A stretch of 64,000 bases of DNA, from assembly GCF_007995085.1 (NCBI RefSeq), contig NZ_VOQS01000003.1, positions 2,914,001 through 2,978,000 of the forward strand, given 5' to 3'. Shown piece after piece: positions 17,977-25,670 of the stretch. The stretch is from Paraburkholderia azotifigens (GTDB lineage Bacteria > Pseudomonadota > Gammaproteobacteria > Burkholderiales > Burkholderiaceae). The position numbers were made by a program, and so were the translations under genes. Positions within the stretch are counted from its first letter, which is position 1; each line of letters starts with the position of its first letter. The notes under the pieces were generated by a model, which was given only the letters and a program-made list of their open reading frames with translations, made no database searches and was not told the origin of the DNA.

Positions 17977-19311
17977 TCATCCCTTGACGAACAGCAGCAT
18001 TTCCTGCGGTCGCTGCGCACTTGCGCCCTCGTTCGGGTTGCCGATCACCAGCAGCTCGCTCGCCAGCACCAGCGCGTGCTCGGCTTGAACCTCGAACAGC
18101 AGGTAGCCCGAACCCGAACGCAATCCGAGATCCTCGGCGTAGTCGATGCCGCGCCGCGCGGCGCCCAGCACGCGGCGGCTGCGCAACGACGCATAGACCG
18201 ACTGGGAGCCGATAACGGCGCCGTCCATCCACGCCAGCAGATCGCGATCCGACTGGCCGCGCAGACCGACCACGAGGCGCTCGCCGATCCAGTCCGGATG
18301 CAGCGAGATTTCGAACGCGCCGTGCCGGAATTCGAACTTGTGCTCGCGGTACTCTTCGTTGACTTCCGACATCGACTCGCGCAGCGAGCGCAACAGCGGC
18401 GTGAATACCGAAAGCGGATCGGCGTGATCGTAGTCGGCAGGCACGGGCGGCAGGCCGCCGGGCTTGAGCATCGCCAGCGACCCGTTGAGCGACGCCAGCG
18501 ACAGATACAGCGAGAGCGGATGAAGATGCGGCGTGCGCAGCGTTGCTTCGGCGAGCGGCAATGCGCTCAGCAGGCTGCGCAGGCGGTCCTTGAGTTCCAG
18601 CTGCGTCAGCCGGTCGTCGACTTTCGACGAGGGATTCGCGGTCTGCCGCGCAACGAAAGCAGCCTTGCCGCGCAGTTGCCCGAGCAGGGACGCCACGCTG
18701 GTCCAGAGCGGATTGTCGCGCGCCACCTCCAGCAGCGGCGGCAGATGCTCGCCGAGCCGCACCACCTCGTTGTCCTTGTACAGCGAGCCAAGCCGCAGAT
18801 ACACGTGCATCGCCGAGGGCAGTTCGCCCGCCGCGAGCGCGAGATTGGGCATTAGTCGCGGGATATCGGCGGGCGGCGCATCGGAAACCTGATCCTCGAC
18901 CGGCGCGCTCGCACTCGAACGGAAGCGCTTGATCTGCGCACTACGGCGCATCGTGGCCGCAACAGGCAACACCAGATAGAAATCGATCGGACCATTCGAG
19001 AGGGCTGCCGCGAACGGTTCGAGCGACAGTTCAAGGCGCCCCGCGCCTTCCGCTTCCGCGTGATAGGTGACGGCCGTGCCATCGGGCATGATCGCGTCGA
19101 GTTCGAGCACACGCAGCAAACCTGCGGGCAGCAGGCCGTGGTCAAATACCAGGCGCCGCACGCCCCAGCTGAACGGCGCCGCTGCAAGCGTCTGCCACGC
19201 AACCAGTGAATCGATTCGCGATGCCATCTGCTGAAAATGCTGCGGCGAGAGCAACATGCCCTCGAACCATTCGATACGGTCGGTCACCGCCATGTTGGCG
19301 TCATGCATCAT
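17977..19311 (-). CDS. tssK: T6SS baseplate protein TssK
   Basis: A 444-residue cytoplasmic baseplate protein that links the TssEFG wedge to the membrane complex. The N-terminus I-E-W-F-E-G-M-L-L-S-P-Q-H-F-Q-Q is the TssK signature, and the protein has the family length. The start codon overlaps the tssJ stop (ATGA), which fixes the first ATG of a near-tandem pair as the likely start. The next gene, tssL, begins after an 85-base gap, the longest among tssJ-tssK-tssL, where a repeat tract sits. Confidence 0.95.
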   Translation of the reverse strand: MMHDANMAVTDRIEWFEGMLLSPQHFQQMASRIDSLVAWQTLAAAPFSWGVRRLVFDHGLLPAGLLRVLELDAIMPDGTAVTYHAEAEGAGRLELSLEPFAAALSNGPIDFYLVLPVAATMRRSAQIKRFRSSASAPVEDQVSDAPPADIPRLMPNLALAAGELPSAMHVYLRLGSLYKDNEVVRLGEHLPPLLEVARDNPLWTSVASLLGQLRGKAAFVARQTANPSSKVDDRLTQLELKDRLRSLLSALPLAEATLRTPHLHPLSLYLSLASLNGSLAMLKPGGLPPVPADYDHADPLSVFTPLLRSLRESMSEVNEEYREHKFEFRHGAFEISLHPDWIGERLVVGLRGQSDRDLLAWMDGAVIGSQSVYASLRSRRVLGAARRGIDYAEDLGLRSGSGYLLFEVQAEHALVLASELLVIGNPNEGASAQRPQEMLLFVKG

Positions 19312-19832
19312 TTCGCATCCAGAACGGAAAAGTTGGTGCCTTCGAGCTGCACCACCATGTGGCCGCTGAAGTGTTCGATCCGCACGCGATGCGCGCCCGG
19401 GCCTTCGTAATTGGCAAAGACAAATGCGCCGGCAACACGCGGCCCGGCCAGGTCATCCCCATTCACCTCGACGCGCTGGCCCGGCACGATCTCCCAGCCG
19501 CGATACCGCAGATTCTTCGGGTAGGTGCTGACGAGATCGTTTCGACCCGCGAACCATTTCGAGGCCGGCATTTCGGCAATGCGGGCAAGTAACGCGTCAT
19601 CGCTGACGAGAACGATGTCCACGGCGACGGCGCTGTTGTTGTTCACTTCGTCGCTGGCGCTCAACGTCACTTGCGACCATTTCGCTTTCTCACCGCTCAT
19701 CCCGAGGACGCTGCATCCTCCGAGCGCACCCGCAACGCACACCGCTGCGAGGAGCCCCGTCGTCCCCTTCATCAGCCGCCTGCATGAGCGTGTCCAGTCG
19801 CGCGTGAATACGCGCATCCCACCGTTGATCAT
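19308..19832 (-). CDS. tssJ: T6SS outer-membrane lipoprotein TssJ
   Basis: Contains a lipoprotein signal (M-K-G-T-T-G, hydrophobic core, lipobox L-G-G-C) and a TssJ-like beta-sandwich domain with D-D-A-L-L-A-R-I-A and W-F-A-G-R-N-D-L. TssJ anchors TssM at the outer membrane. The ATG at 19832 overlaps the stop of the transporter gene before it (ATGA), hence this choice. Starting at the methionine 20 codons later (19772, with AGGCGG nearby) would give a more usual 20-residue signal, so the N-terminus is uncertain. Translational coupling to a transporter gene is unusual for tssJ. Confidence 0.88.
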   Translation of the reverse strand: MINGGMRVFTRDWTRSCRRLMKGTTGLLAAVCVAGALGGCSVLGMSGEKAKWSQVTLSASDEVNNNSAVAVDIVLVSDDALLARIAEMPASKWFAGRNDLVSTYPKNLRYRGWEIVPGQRVEVNGDDLAGPRVAGAFVFANYEGPGAHRVRIEHFSGHMVVQLEGTNFSVLDAK

Positions 19833-21256
19833 CTCGCTCCCACTCCAATTCCCATCACCACGATCAGCGACGCCACCATCACGACGCAGCCCGCGGCAAG
19901 CACAAGCTGTCCGCGCGTGAAAGTGAAGCGCAACACCGGGTTCAATTCGACGACTGCACCTCGCGTGTCGACGGCGGCCACCCGTTCCGACGGCAGACCT
20001 GCCGAGACCAGTGCGATCACCGTACACACCGAAAGCAGGCTCAACACGTTGCGCGGTCCCTCACAGATCAGATCGACCGTGACGAGAAGGATGCCTGCGG
20101 CCTCGACGGGCAGATTGAGCAGTGACAGCACCAGCCCCGTATATCCGACGGTTGCGACACCGTTCTGCCCGGCCGAAACAAATGCGGCAATCACAGATGC
20201 GCCGCAGATCACCACGATTTCACCCGGGCCAAGCGGCCGTTCGTAGAGGTTGGCGACAAACACCGTCGCCAGCGTGTAATACAGCGCCGAGCCCGCGCGA
20301 ACGAAAACCGACCCGAACGGTACGACCAGTTCCACGACACCGCGACTGAAACCGAGGCGCTCGCTCATCGCTTCGATGGTATGGGGAATGGGTGCCGTTG
20401 CGCTGCCCGATGTGAACCCGATCAAAAGCGGTGCCTTCAGGCTGCCGAGCACGCGCAAGAACGGCTGCCCCGCTCGCGCGGCGATCGTGCCGATCGCGAC
20501 GGCCGAAAGCACGATAGAGGAAACGGCGAAGCACAGCAGCAGCCCGCTCATCGCATCGAGCGTGGCGCTTTGCGTGTGCGAAGTCAGATTGGCAGCGACG
20601 CCCAGCACCAGGACCGGGATCAGCAGGTTCGCATGCGCAATGATCGTTTCGAGCGAGCGATAGACGCCCTCGAACACATTGCTCAGCATCTTCGTCTTCT
20701 CGCGCGAAAGTGCGGCGAACGCCATGCCGAACAGGAGCGTGCCCGTCAGGATACCGAGGGATCGCCCGTCCGCAAGCGCACGGTAGAAATTGTCGGGGAA
20801 AATCTCGGCGATGCTGAGCACGCCAGTCGCTGCTTCATCGCTACCGCCGCCGTGATCGAACAACGTCACGCGCACTTCTTCCGCATCGCTGGCGCTCTTG
20901 AGCACGAGTTCGCCAAGGTGCGCATGCGCGGCGGCGGACAGGTGCGCGCCCGGCATGATGAGCACGCCCAGCAGCGTCCCGACGATTGCGCTGACCACCA
21001 CGAGCCCAAGCGCAAGACCGACGATCGTGCCAACGCGCGTGCGCGGCTTCGGCAAGGCGATAACCTGCCGAAGGCCGAAGAATGTCGCCACGACCAGCAG
21101 CGGGATCGCTGCCATGTTGACCACCGAAAGATACAACTGGCCGACGAAATACGCGAATTGTCCAACGGGCTCGGCGAACACGCCGCACAGGCCGCCCACC
21201 GCCAGGCAGATGATAAGGCCGAGCGTGCTGTGCGAGAGCGTACGAAGCGTTCTCAT
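19829..21256 (-). CDS. Dicarboxylate/amino-acid:cation symporter (DAACS/SLC1 family), T6SS-linked copy 1
   Basis: A 475-residue multi-helix membrane protein. The helical-hairpin region reads G-F-T-S-G-S-A-T-A-P-I-P-H-T, comparable to the serine-rich HP1 loop of GltPh-type carriers, and helices 7-8 follow with V-P-F-G-S-V-F. The start at 21256 overlaps the racemase stop (ATGA), and its own stop overlaps tssJ in the same way. It would import an acidic or neutral amino acid with Na+ or H+. The canonical NMDGT motif is not obvious; the matching place reads R-A-G-S-A-L-Y, so the substrate may differ from aspartate or glutamate. Confidence 0.85.
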   Translation of the reverse strand: MRTLRTLSHSTLGLIICLAVGGLCGVFAEPVGQFAYFVGQLYLSVVNMAAIPLLVVATFFGLRQVIALPKPRTRVGTIVGLALGLVVVSAIVGTLLGVLIMPGAHLSAAAHAHLGELVLKSASDAEEVRVTLFDHGGGSDEAATGVLSIAEIFPDNFYRALADGRSLGILTGTLLFGMAFAALSREKTKMLSNVFEGVYRSLETIIAHANLLIPVLVLGVAANLTSHTQSATLDAMSGLLLCFAVSSIVLSAVAIGTIAARAGQPFLRVLGSLKAPLLIGFTSGSATAPIPHTIEAMSERLGFSRGVVELVVPFGSVFVRAGSALYYTLATVFVANLYERPLGPGEIVVICGASVIAAFVSAGQNGVATVGYTGLVLSLLNLPVEAAGILLVTVDLICEGPRNVLSLLSVCTVIALVSAGLPSERVAAVDTRGAVVELNPVLRFTFTRGQLVLAAGCVVMVASLIVVMGIGVGAR

Positions 21257-21954
21257 TGCGGGCGATTCCAGCCACGCTCGCACGCGTATTTGACAGTTGC
21301 ACGTGCCAGTTCGAGCGAGCTATCGATCAGCTCGACTGGCGATGCGGCGATTCGCTGCGCTGCCAGCGGGATTTCCGTACAGGCCATCAGCGCCATCGTT
21401 ACGCCTAGTTCCGCGAGCATCGCGAGAGCGGTCTCGAGGTGGGCCGCAGCGGAATCGAGATCTCCTGACTTGACTTCGTCGATGCAGGCAGCGACGAGCG
21501 CTTGCATCGCATCGTCCGGGGTGACGGGTTCGATGTCACGCTCAGCGAGCGCACGCTGATAGAAACCGGACACCAGCGCGCCGCCCGTCGCGAGCACCGC
21601 GACACGTCGTGCAGTGGGTGGCACTGCGGCTACGCAGATTTCGGCGATATTCAGCACGGGAGCGGCACTGTGCGCACGGATCTGCGCATACCAGTGATGC
21701 GCCGAATTGCATGGAATCGCGATCAACCCGACACTGTTCCTGTTCAGCATGTCGATGCCTGCGAGCAGCGCCGGCAGGGGATCGGCACCATCGTCGAGAA
21801 TCGCGCTCGAACGGTCTTCGATGTGCGGAAGGTTCGCCACCAGGAGCGGCAGATGCTCCTGGTCGCGGCTCGCTTGCGTCAGTCGCACGACCTTGTCCAT
21901 GAAGTCCACGGTCGCTAGCGGCCCCATGCCGCCCAGAATGCCGATGAGTGCCAT
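21253..21954 (-). CDS. Aspartate/glutamate racemase-family protein
   Basis: A 233-residue cytoplasmic protein opening I-G-I-L-G-G-M-G-P-L-A-T, typical of the PLP-independent Asp/Glu racemases. Both catalytic cysteines are present: C82 in I-P-C-N-S-A-H and C192 in M-A-C-T-E-I-P-L. It would interconvert L- and D-forms of an amino acid, probably aspartate, glutamate or a broader set as in YgeA/RacX. It lies between two amino-acid symporters inside the T6SS operon, so uptake and racemisation are probably co-expressed with secretion. D-amino acids can alter peptidoglycan; that role here is inference. Confidence 0.88.
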   Translation of the reverse strand: MALIGILGGMGPLATVDFMDKVVRLTQASRDQEHLPLLVANLPHIEDRSSAILDDGADPLPALLAGIDMLNRNSVGLIAIPCNSAHHWYAQIRAHSAAPVLNIAEICVAAVPPTARRVAVLATGGALVSGFYQRALAERDIEPVTPDDAMQALVAACIDEVKSGDLDSAAAHLETALAMLAELGVTMALMACTEIPLAAQRIAASPVELIDSSLELARATVKYACERGWNRPQ

Positions 21955-21963
21955 GGCGGGGTC

Positions 21964-23238
21964 CTAGATCTTCAGCGGACGAGGACAGATGACGGACACG
22001 GCGGCGGCATTGCCGATCACGAGAATCAGCGTGCGCAACATGTCGCAAATGGGATCCACTGCAAGAAACAGAATGAATGCCGCCTCGAACGGCAGCCGCA
22101 GATAGGAGCACGTCATGCCCACCAGCGAGACGGTCACGAGTCCAGTCATGCCAGCGGAGGCGAACCCCGCCAGCACCGACGCGAGCAGGACGGTGACGAC
22201 CTCGACCACGCCGAGCGAATGGCCGTACAGCTGGGCGATAAAGAGCGTCGCGCACACGTAGTAGACCATCGGGCCGACGCGCAACAGCGAGATCGTCAGC
22301 GGCACGAGCAGTTCGACGCGCGAACGGGCGAAGCCGAGGTTATCGACGAGACTTTCGATCATGCTCGGCATGCACGCCGCGCTGTTGCGGGTAGCGAGCG
22401 CGAGTGCAAAGGGCGCGCGCAATGCGTCCAGCGTCTTGCCGAGGCTGTGCGTCGAACGCTTCCAGATGATGACGGCTGCAAGCACCAGCAGTAGCGCCGA
22501 GGTAATGAAAAACGCCAGCACAAACTGGAGCATCGCGTGCAGCGGACCGACACCCGACTTGCCCAGTTGTGCCGCGCTCATGCAGAACAGAATGAGCGGC
22601 AGCGCGTAGCTCAGCCAGTGCATCAGCTTCTGGCAAGCGTGGTAGATCGTTTCCAGCGACTGGCTGAGCCCCACGGAAATGCGCTCCGGCACCCGCCCCA
22701 CGGCAAGGCCGAACAGCAGCGCGAAGACCAGCGCCTTCAGTGCGTCACCGTTGGCGAGCGCAGCGAAAATGTTGGTCGGCACGAGGCTGGTCAGCACATC
22801 GGAGAAATTGAGCGTCTTTTGCGGCAGGTCGGCGCCATAGAGGTTCATCACCGTGTCGCTCGACGAACTGTCGCTGCCCACCATCAGGCCGAACGTCTGC
22901 ATCGTGGCCGTCGAGATGTTCGCGCCGGGATGCATGATCAGCAGCACGATCGCGCCAACAACCGCAACCGTTACCGATGCGCCGAGAAACACCGTGACCA
23001 CACGCATCAGCAGACGCGAGGTGCCACCATCGCGAAAGAGTCGCTGCAGGCTGAAGATGACTGCCGAGATCATGAACGGCAAGGTCGTCATCTTCAACAG
23101 ATCGACGTAGATGTCGCCAAGAAAGCCGAGCTTCTGGGACGCCTCGGGTGCGAACAGCCCGAAAGCGCCGCCGAGTGCCAGACTGCCGATGACGACCCAC
23201 GGGTTGAGCACGAATGCATAGATCCTGCTGGAGTTCAT
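21964..23238 (-). CDS. Dicarboxylate/amino-acid:cation symporter (DAACS/SLC1 family), T6SS-linked copy 2
   Basis: A 424-residue integral membrane protein related to copy 1 by overall plan, with about eight hydrophobic helices and paired re-entrant hairpins. The loop equivalent to HP1 reads A-T-R-N-S-A-A-C-M-P-S-M, and the helix-7 region reads R-V-G-P-M-V-Y-Y. As in copy 1 the NMDGT motif is lost, and the two carriers differ in these substrate-facing places, so they may carry different amino acids. It ends 9 bases before the racemase gene. The start at 23238 follows an A/G-rich site. Confidence 0.85.
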   Translation of the reverse strand: MNSSRIYAFVLNPWVVIGSLALGGAFGLFAPEASQKLGFLGDIYVDLLKMTTLPFMISAVIFSLQRLFRDGGTSRLLMRVVTVFLGASVTVAVVGAIVLLIMHPGANISTATMQTFGLMVGSDSSSSDTVMNLYGADLPQKTLNFSDVLTSLVPTNIFAALANGDALKALVFALLFGLAVGRVPERISVGLSQSLETIYHACQKLMHWLSYALPLILFCMSAAQLGKSGVGPLHAMLQFVLAFFITSALLLVLAAVIIWKRSTHSLGKTLDALRAPFALALATRNSAACMPSMIESLVDNLGFARSRVELLVPLTISLLRVGPMVYYVCATLFIAQLYGHSLGVVEVVTVLLASVLAGFASAGMTGLVTVSLVGMTCSYLRLPFEAAFILFLAVDPICDMLRTLILVIGNAAAVSVICPRPLKI

Positions 23239-23270
23239 TGTTCTGGTCTCTTTTTTTCGCGCTGTATGAA

Positions 23271-24187
23271 TTAGTGATCGGCGGCTTGCAGGACAGTGCT
23301 GACGTCCAGCTTCGTGCTGCGATCAGCAAGGAACTGGTTGACGAACGAAAGCAGCGCCGGCTCGTTTACGTTGACGCCAATGGCAAGCGTGTCTTCGAGA
23401 TCCTGAAGCGTCACGACGCGCAACCGCAGCGACGCCGTGGGGTCGACCTTGAGTACCCGCTTCACTTCGAATTCGTCGCGATACGCAGCGGTGACATCCC
23501 CTGCATTGAGGGCCTTGAGCACATCCTCCCAGGTCGCGTAGCTACGCACCTGCGCGTGCGGGAAGTTGTTGACCACGTAGCCCGCGTATGACGAATTCGC
23601 CACCACGCCGATGGTGCTGTCATATGAGCGCACCACTTCCGGAACGGATCGGCCGTGCGCGAGTTGCGCGAACTTCACGCGGTTGAGCAGCAGCGCGCGT
23701 TTCAGGCGCAAATACGGTGTGCTGAAAGCGATCACCGTCGCGCGGGACAACGTACGCGAGAGCTTGCTGACTGCGATATCGGCCTGCCCTTTCGCGAGCA
23801 GGCTCACCGTGTCGTCGAACGTGTGTGCGTCACGATTGAATCGCACCTTGACGTGGAGCTTCGCCGCCATCTCGCGAGCAAGATCGATGTCGAGCCCTGT
23901 GAGCTTGCCGTCGTGCTCCTCAAAGAACGGCGGCTGATCGACAGAGAGGACGGCAACCACGAGTTCCCCCGGCCGATGATGCGCGCGAACTCGGGCGCAA
24001 GCAGGCGGCCATCCGGCATCTGCACGAGCCCGGTCGACGTGACAACGGGTGCGCTGGCCGGAGCCGCCGCGGCGGGCGCGCCAACCGGCTGAGGCGTGAC
24101 AGCAAATGCGCTTTGAGCAGTCACGCCTGCAGCCAGCAACGCAACCCCCGTGAGGCAGTTGCCAAGCGCGCGCCGAAAACCATGCAT
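23271..24187 (-). pseudogene. Periplasmic amino-acid-binding protein (SBP_bac_3), frameshifted
   Basis: Two frames together make one protein. The first gives a signal peptide (M-H-G-F-R-R, cleavage after A-F-A), a Pro/Ala linker and F-A-R-I-I-G-R-G. The second continues E-L-V-V-A-V-L-S-V-D-Q-P-P-F-F and the whole family-3 binding domain (L-D-I-D-L-A-R-E-M-A-A, G-V-V-A-N-S-S-Y). The shift is at the run of five C on the + strand (23966-23970); one more base restores about 305 residues. It would bind an amino acid in the periplasm. No ABC permease is linked, so it may serve the neighbouring symporters or act as a sensor. A start at 24250 is possible. Confidence 0.8.
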
Positions 24188-24263
24188 CACGGTTCGCACA
24201 TGCACGCGGCGTGCGTCTTTGCGGACGGGGGTGAGAAGAGAACGCGACATGAAGTTACCGGTT

Positions 24264-24518
24264 TCAAAGAGTCGAAGAAGCGGGAAGCGCGGCCATGTCG
24301 GCGGCAGCCGGCGATGACGGTTGCGCGACGGCGGCGGCCGGTGCGGCGACGGGCGGCGACACGCGCGCGTCCTGGGCAGCCGTTTCCGACGTAGGCGACG
24401 AATGATTCATGCGCGCGCCGATTTCCACACCCAGCAGAAACAGAAGCACGCACAGCAGGACTGCACAGGTGATGGCAATCGTCACCATCCGCGAAGTCAT
24501 CGAAAAAACGTATTGCAT
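24264..24518 (-). CDS. Small single-pass membrane protein
   Basis: An 84-residue protein with one strong membrane helix (about residues 11-31, V-T-I-A-I-T-C-A-V-L-L-C-V-L-L-F-L-L-G-V) and a Pro/Ala/Ser-rich tail. AGGGA precedes the ATG at 24518. It lies 13 bases after the PAAR-like gene in the T6SS operon. The tail composition suggests a flexible periplasmic linker. No family is recognised; an immunity protein or an envelope accessory are both possible. Confidence 0.65.
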   Translation of the reverse strand: MQYVFSMTSRMVTIAITCAVLLCVLLFLLGVEIGARMNHSSPTSETAAQDARVSPPVAAPAAAVAQPSSPAAADMAALPASSTL

Positions 24519-24531
24519 GGTTCCCTCGCGT

Positions 24532-24918
24532 TCAGGCGGTCATCGTGGTGAACTGCGCCGGCGCGACGACCTGAATCACACCACCCCACGCGCAGGTCAG
24601 CTTCGACGAGTTCTGCAGCGCCGGCATCGATCCGATCAGCACCGTCGGCGAGCCGGGCGCCCACGGGGCGGGCGTAACGGGGATGCACGGCATCGGCGTG
24701 AGCGCGCCCAGGGCGGCGGCCGTCGCCGCGGCCACCATGGGGTTGGCCATCGAACTGCATTGCCCGAAGGGCATGATGTTGACCATCGGCGCGCAGTCCA
24801 TGATGGTGGCCGCCGGCGCGCCGCACATCACCCGGTTGGCGGGCAGCACCTGCAATGCCGACGGCGCGACGCCGAAACTGCATTGCAGCGTGGTGCCCGA
24901 AGTAACCTGAATCCCCAT
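24532..24918 (-). CDS. PAAR-like DUF4280 protein (T6SS spike tip)
   Basis: A 128-residue cysteine- and glycine-rich protein. It starts M-G-I-Q-V-T-S-G-T-T-L-Q-C-S-F-G and repeats short beta motifs such as C-G-A-P-A-A-T-I-M-D and M-V-N-I-M-P-F-G-Q-C. This is the DUF4280 plan of PAAR-like proteins, which cap the VgrG spike. No toxin domain is fused; the protein ends with the PAAR-like fold. It belongs to the vgrG-MORN-PAAR set and would sharpen the spike or adapt a separate effector to it. Confidence 0.85.
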   Translation of the reverse strand: MGIQVTSGTTLQCSFGVAPSALQVLPANRVMCGAPAATIMDCAPMVNIMPFGQCSSMANPMVAAATAAALGALTPMPCIPVTPAPWAPGSPTVLIGSMPALQNSSKLTCAWGGVIQVVAPAQFTTMTA

Positions 24919-24939
24919 ATCTGCCTCTTGCCTCTGCCT

Positions 24940-25662
24940 TTATCCCCTGACCCACTTTTCCAGATTCTTGACAAGGCGGGGTCCGCGCGCACCGCCCGCC
25001 TGCGGCGTGCCCGTATCCGGTGCGCGCCACTCGCCTTGCGGCTTGCCCTGCCGGTAGAGCCGTTCCTGCATCACCGTGCCGTCCGGTGCAAAGCGGCGCA
25101 CGGTGCCATGCAGCAGGTCCGCCTGATAGGGCGAACTCTGAACCAGGTCTCCGTTGTCGGCATATTCGTGCGTCTCCCCTTCGAGCTTGCCCCTGCTGTA
25201 GCGCGCACGCTTGACCACGACGCCGTCGTGCATGAACACGGCTTCGCGCTCCAGCTTTCCCGCCTCGTACGTCATCTGCGACGTGACGAGCCCCGAAGGC
25301 GCATAAGTCGCGCTCTCGCCGTGCAGCAACCCGCTCACATAGTGATTACGGCTCGCGAGACGCCCGGCTTGATACAAAGATGTCACGCCGTCGAGCTTGC
25401 CCTTGCGATACTGAGCCTCCTGCACCAGTTGGCCTTGCCCGTCGAAAATGCGCAGGCTGCCGTCGAGCTGGCCATGCACATAATTCGCGCGCGAGAGAGC
25501 CGTCCCGTTGGGCGCATAACTCACCGTTTCGCCGTGCGGCACGCCATGAGCGAGCGACGCGCGGTTGACCAGGTTGCCGTCCGCGTCACGCGTCTCGACC
25601 AGGACGGTTTCGACCTCGTCCGCACCGGGCGGCAAACTGGCAGCAAGGGTTGGCGTTGACAT
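24940..25662 (-). CDS. MORN-type repeat protein between vgrG and the PAAR-like gene
   Basis: A 240-residue protein built of about eight repeats of roughly 22 residues with the pattern Y-x2-G-x-L-x-G, for example Y-V-H-G-Q-L-D-G, Y-R-K-G-K-L-D-G and Y-S-R-G-K-L-E-G. These are MORN-2 repeats, also seen in YwqK-type proteins annotated as antitoxins. Its place between vgrG and a DUF4280 protein suggests an adaptor or chaperone loading cargo on the spike, or an immunity-type protein. The ATG is 8 bases after the vgrG stop. Confidence 0.8.
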   Translation of the reverse strand: MSTPTLAASLPPGADEVETVLVETRDADGNLVNRASLAHGVPHGETVSYAPNGTALSRANYVHGQLDGSLRIFDGQGQLVQEAQYRKGKLDGVTSLYQAGRLASRNHYVSGLLHGESATYAPSGLVTSQMTYEAGKLEREAVFMHDGVVVKRARYSRGKLEGETHEYADNGDLVQSSPYQADLLHGTVRRFAPDGTVMQERLYRQGKPQGEWRAPDTGTPQAGGARGPRLVKNLEKWVRG

Positions 25663-25670
25663 GAGCGTTT

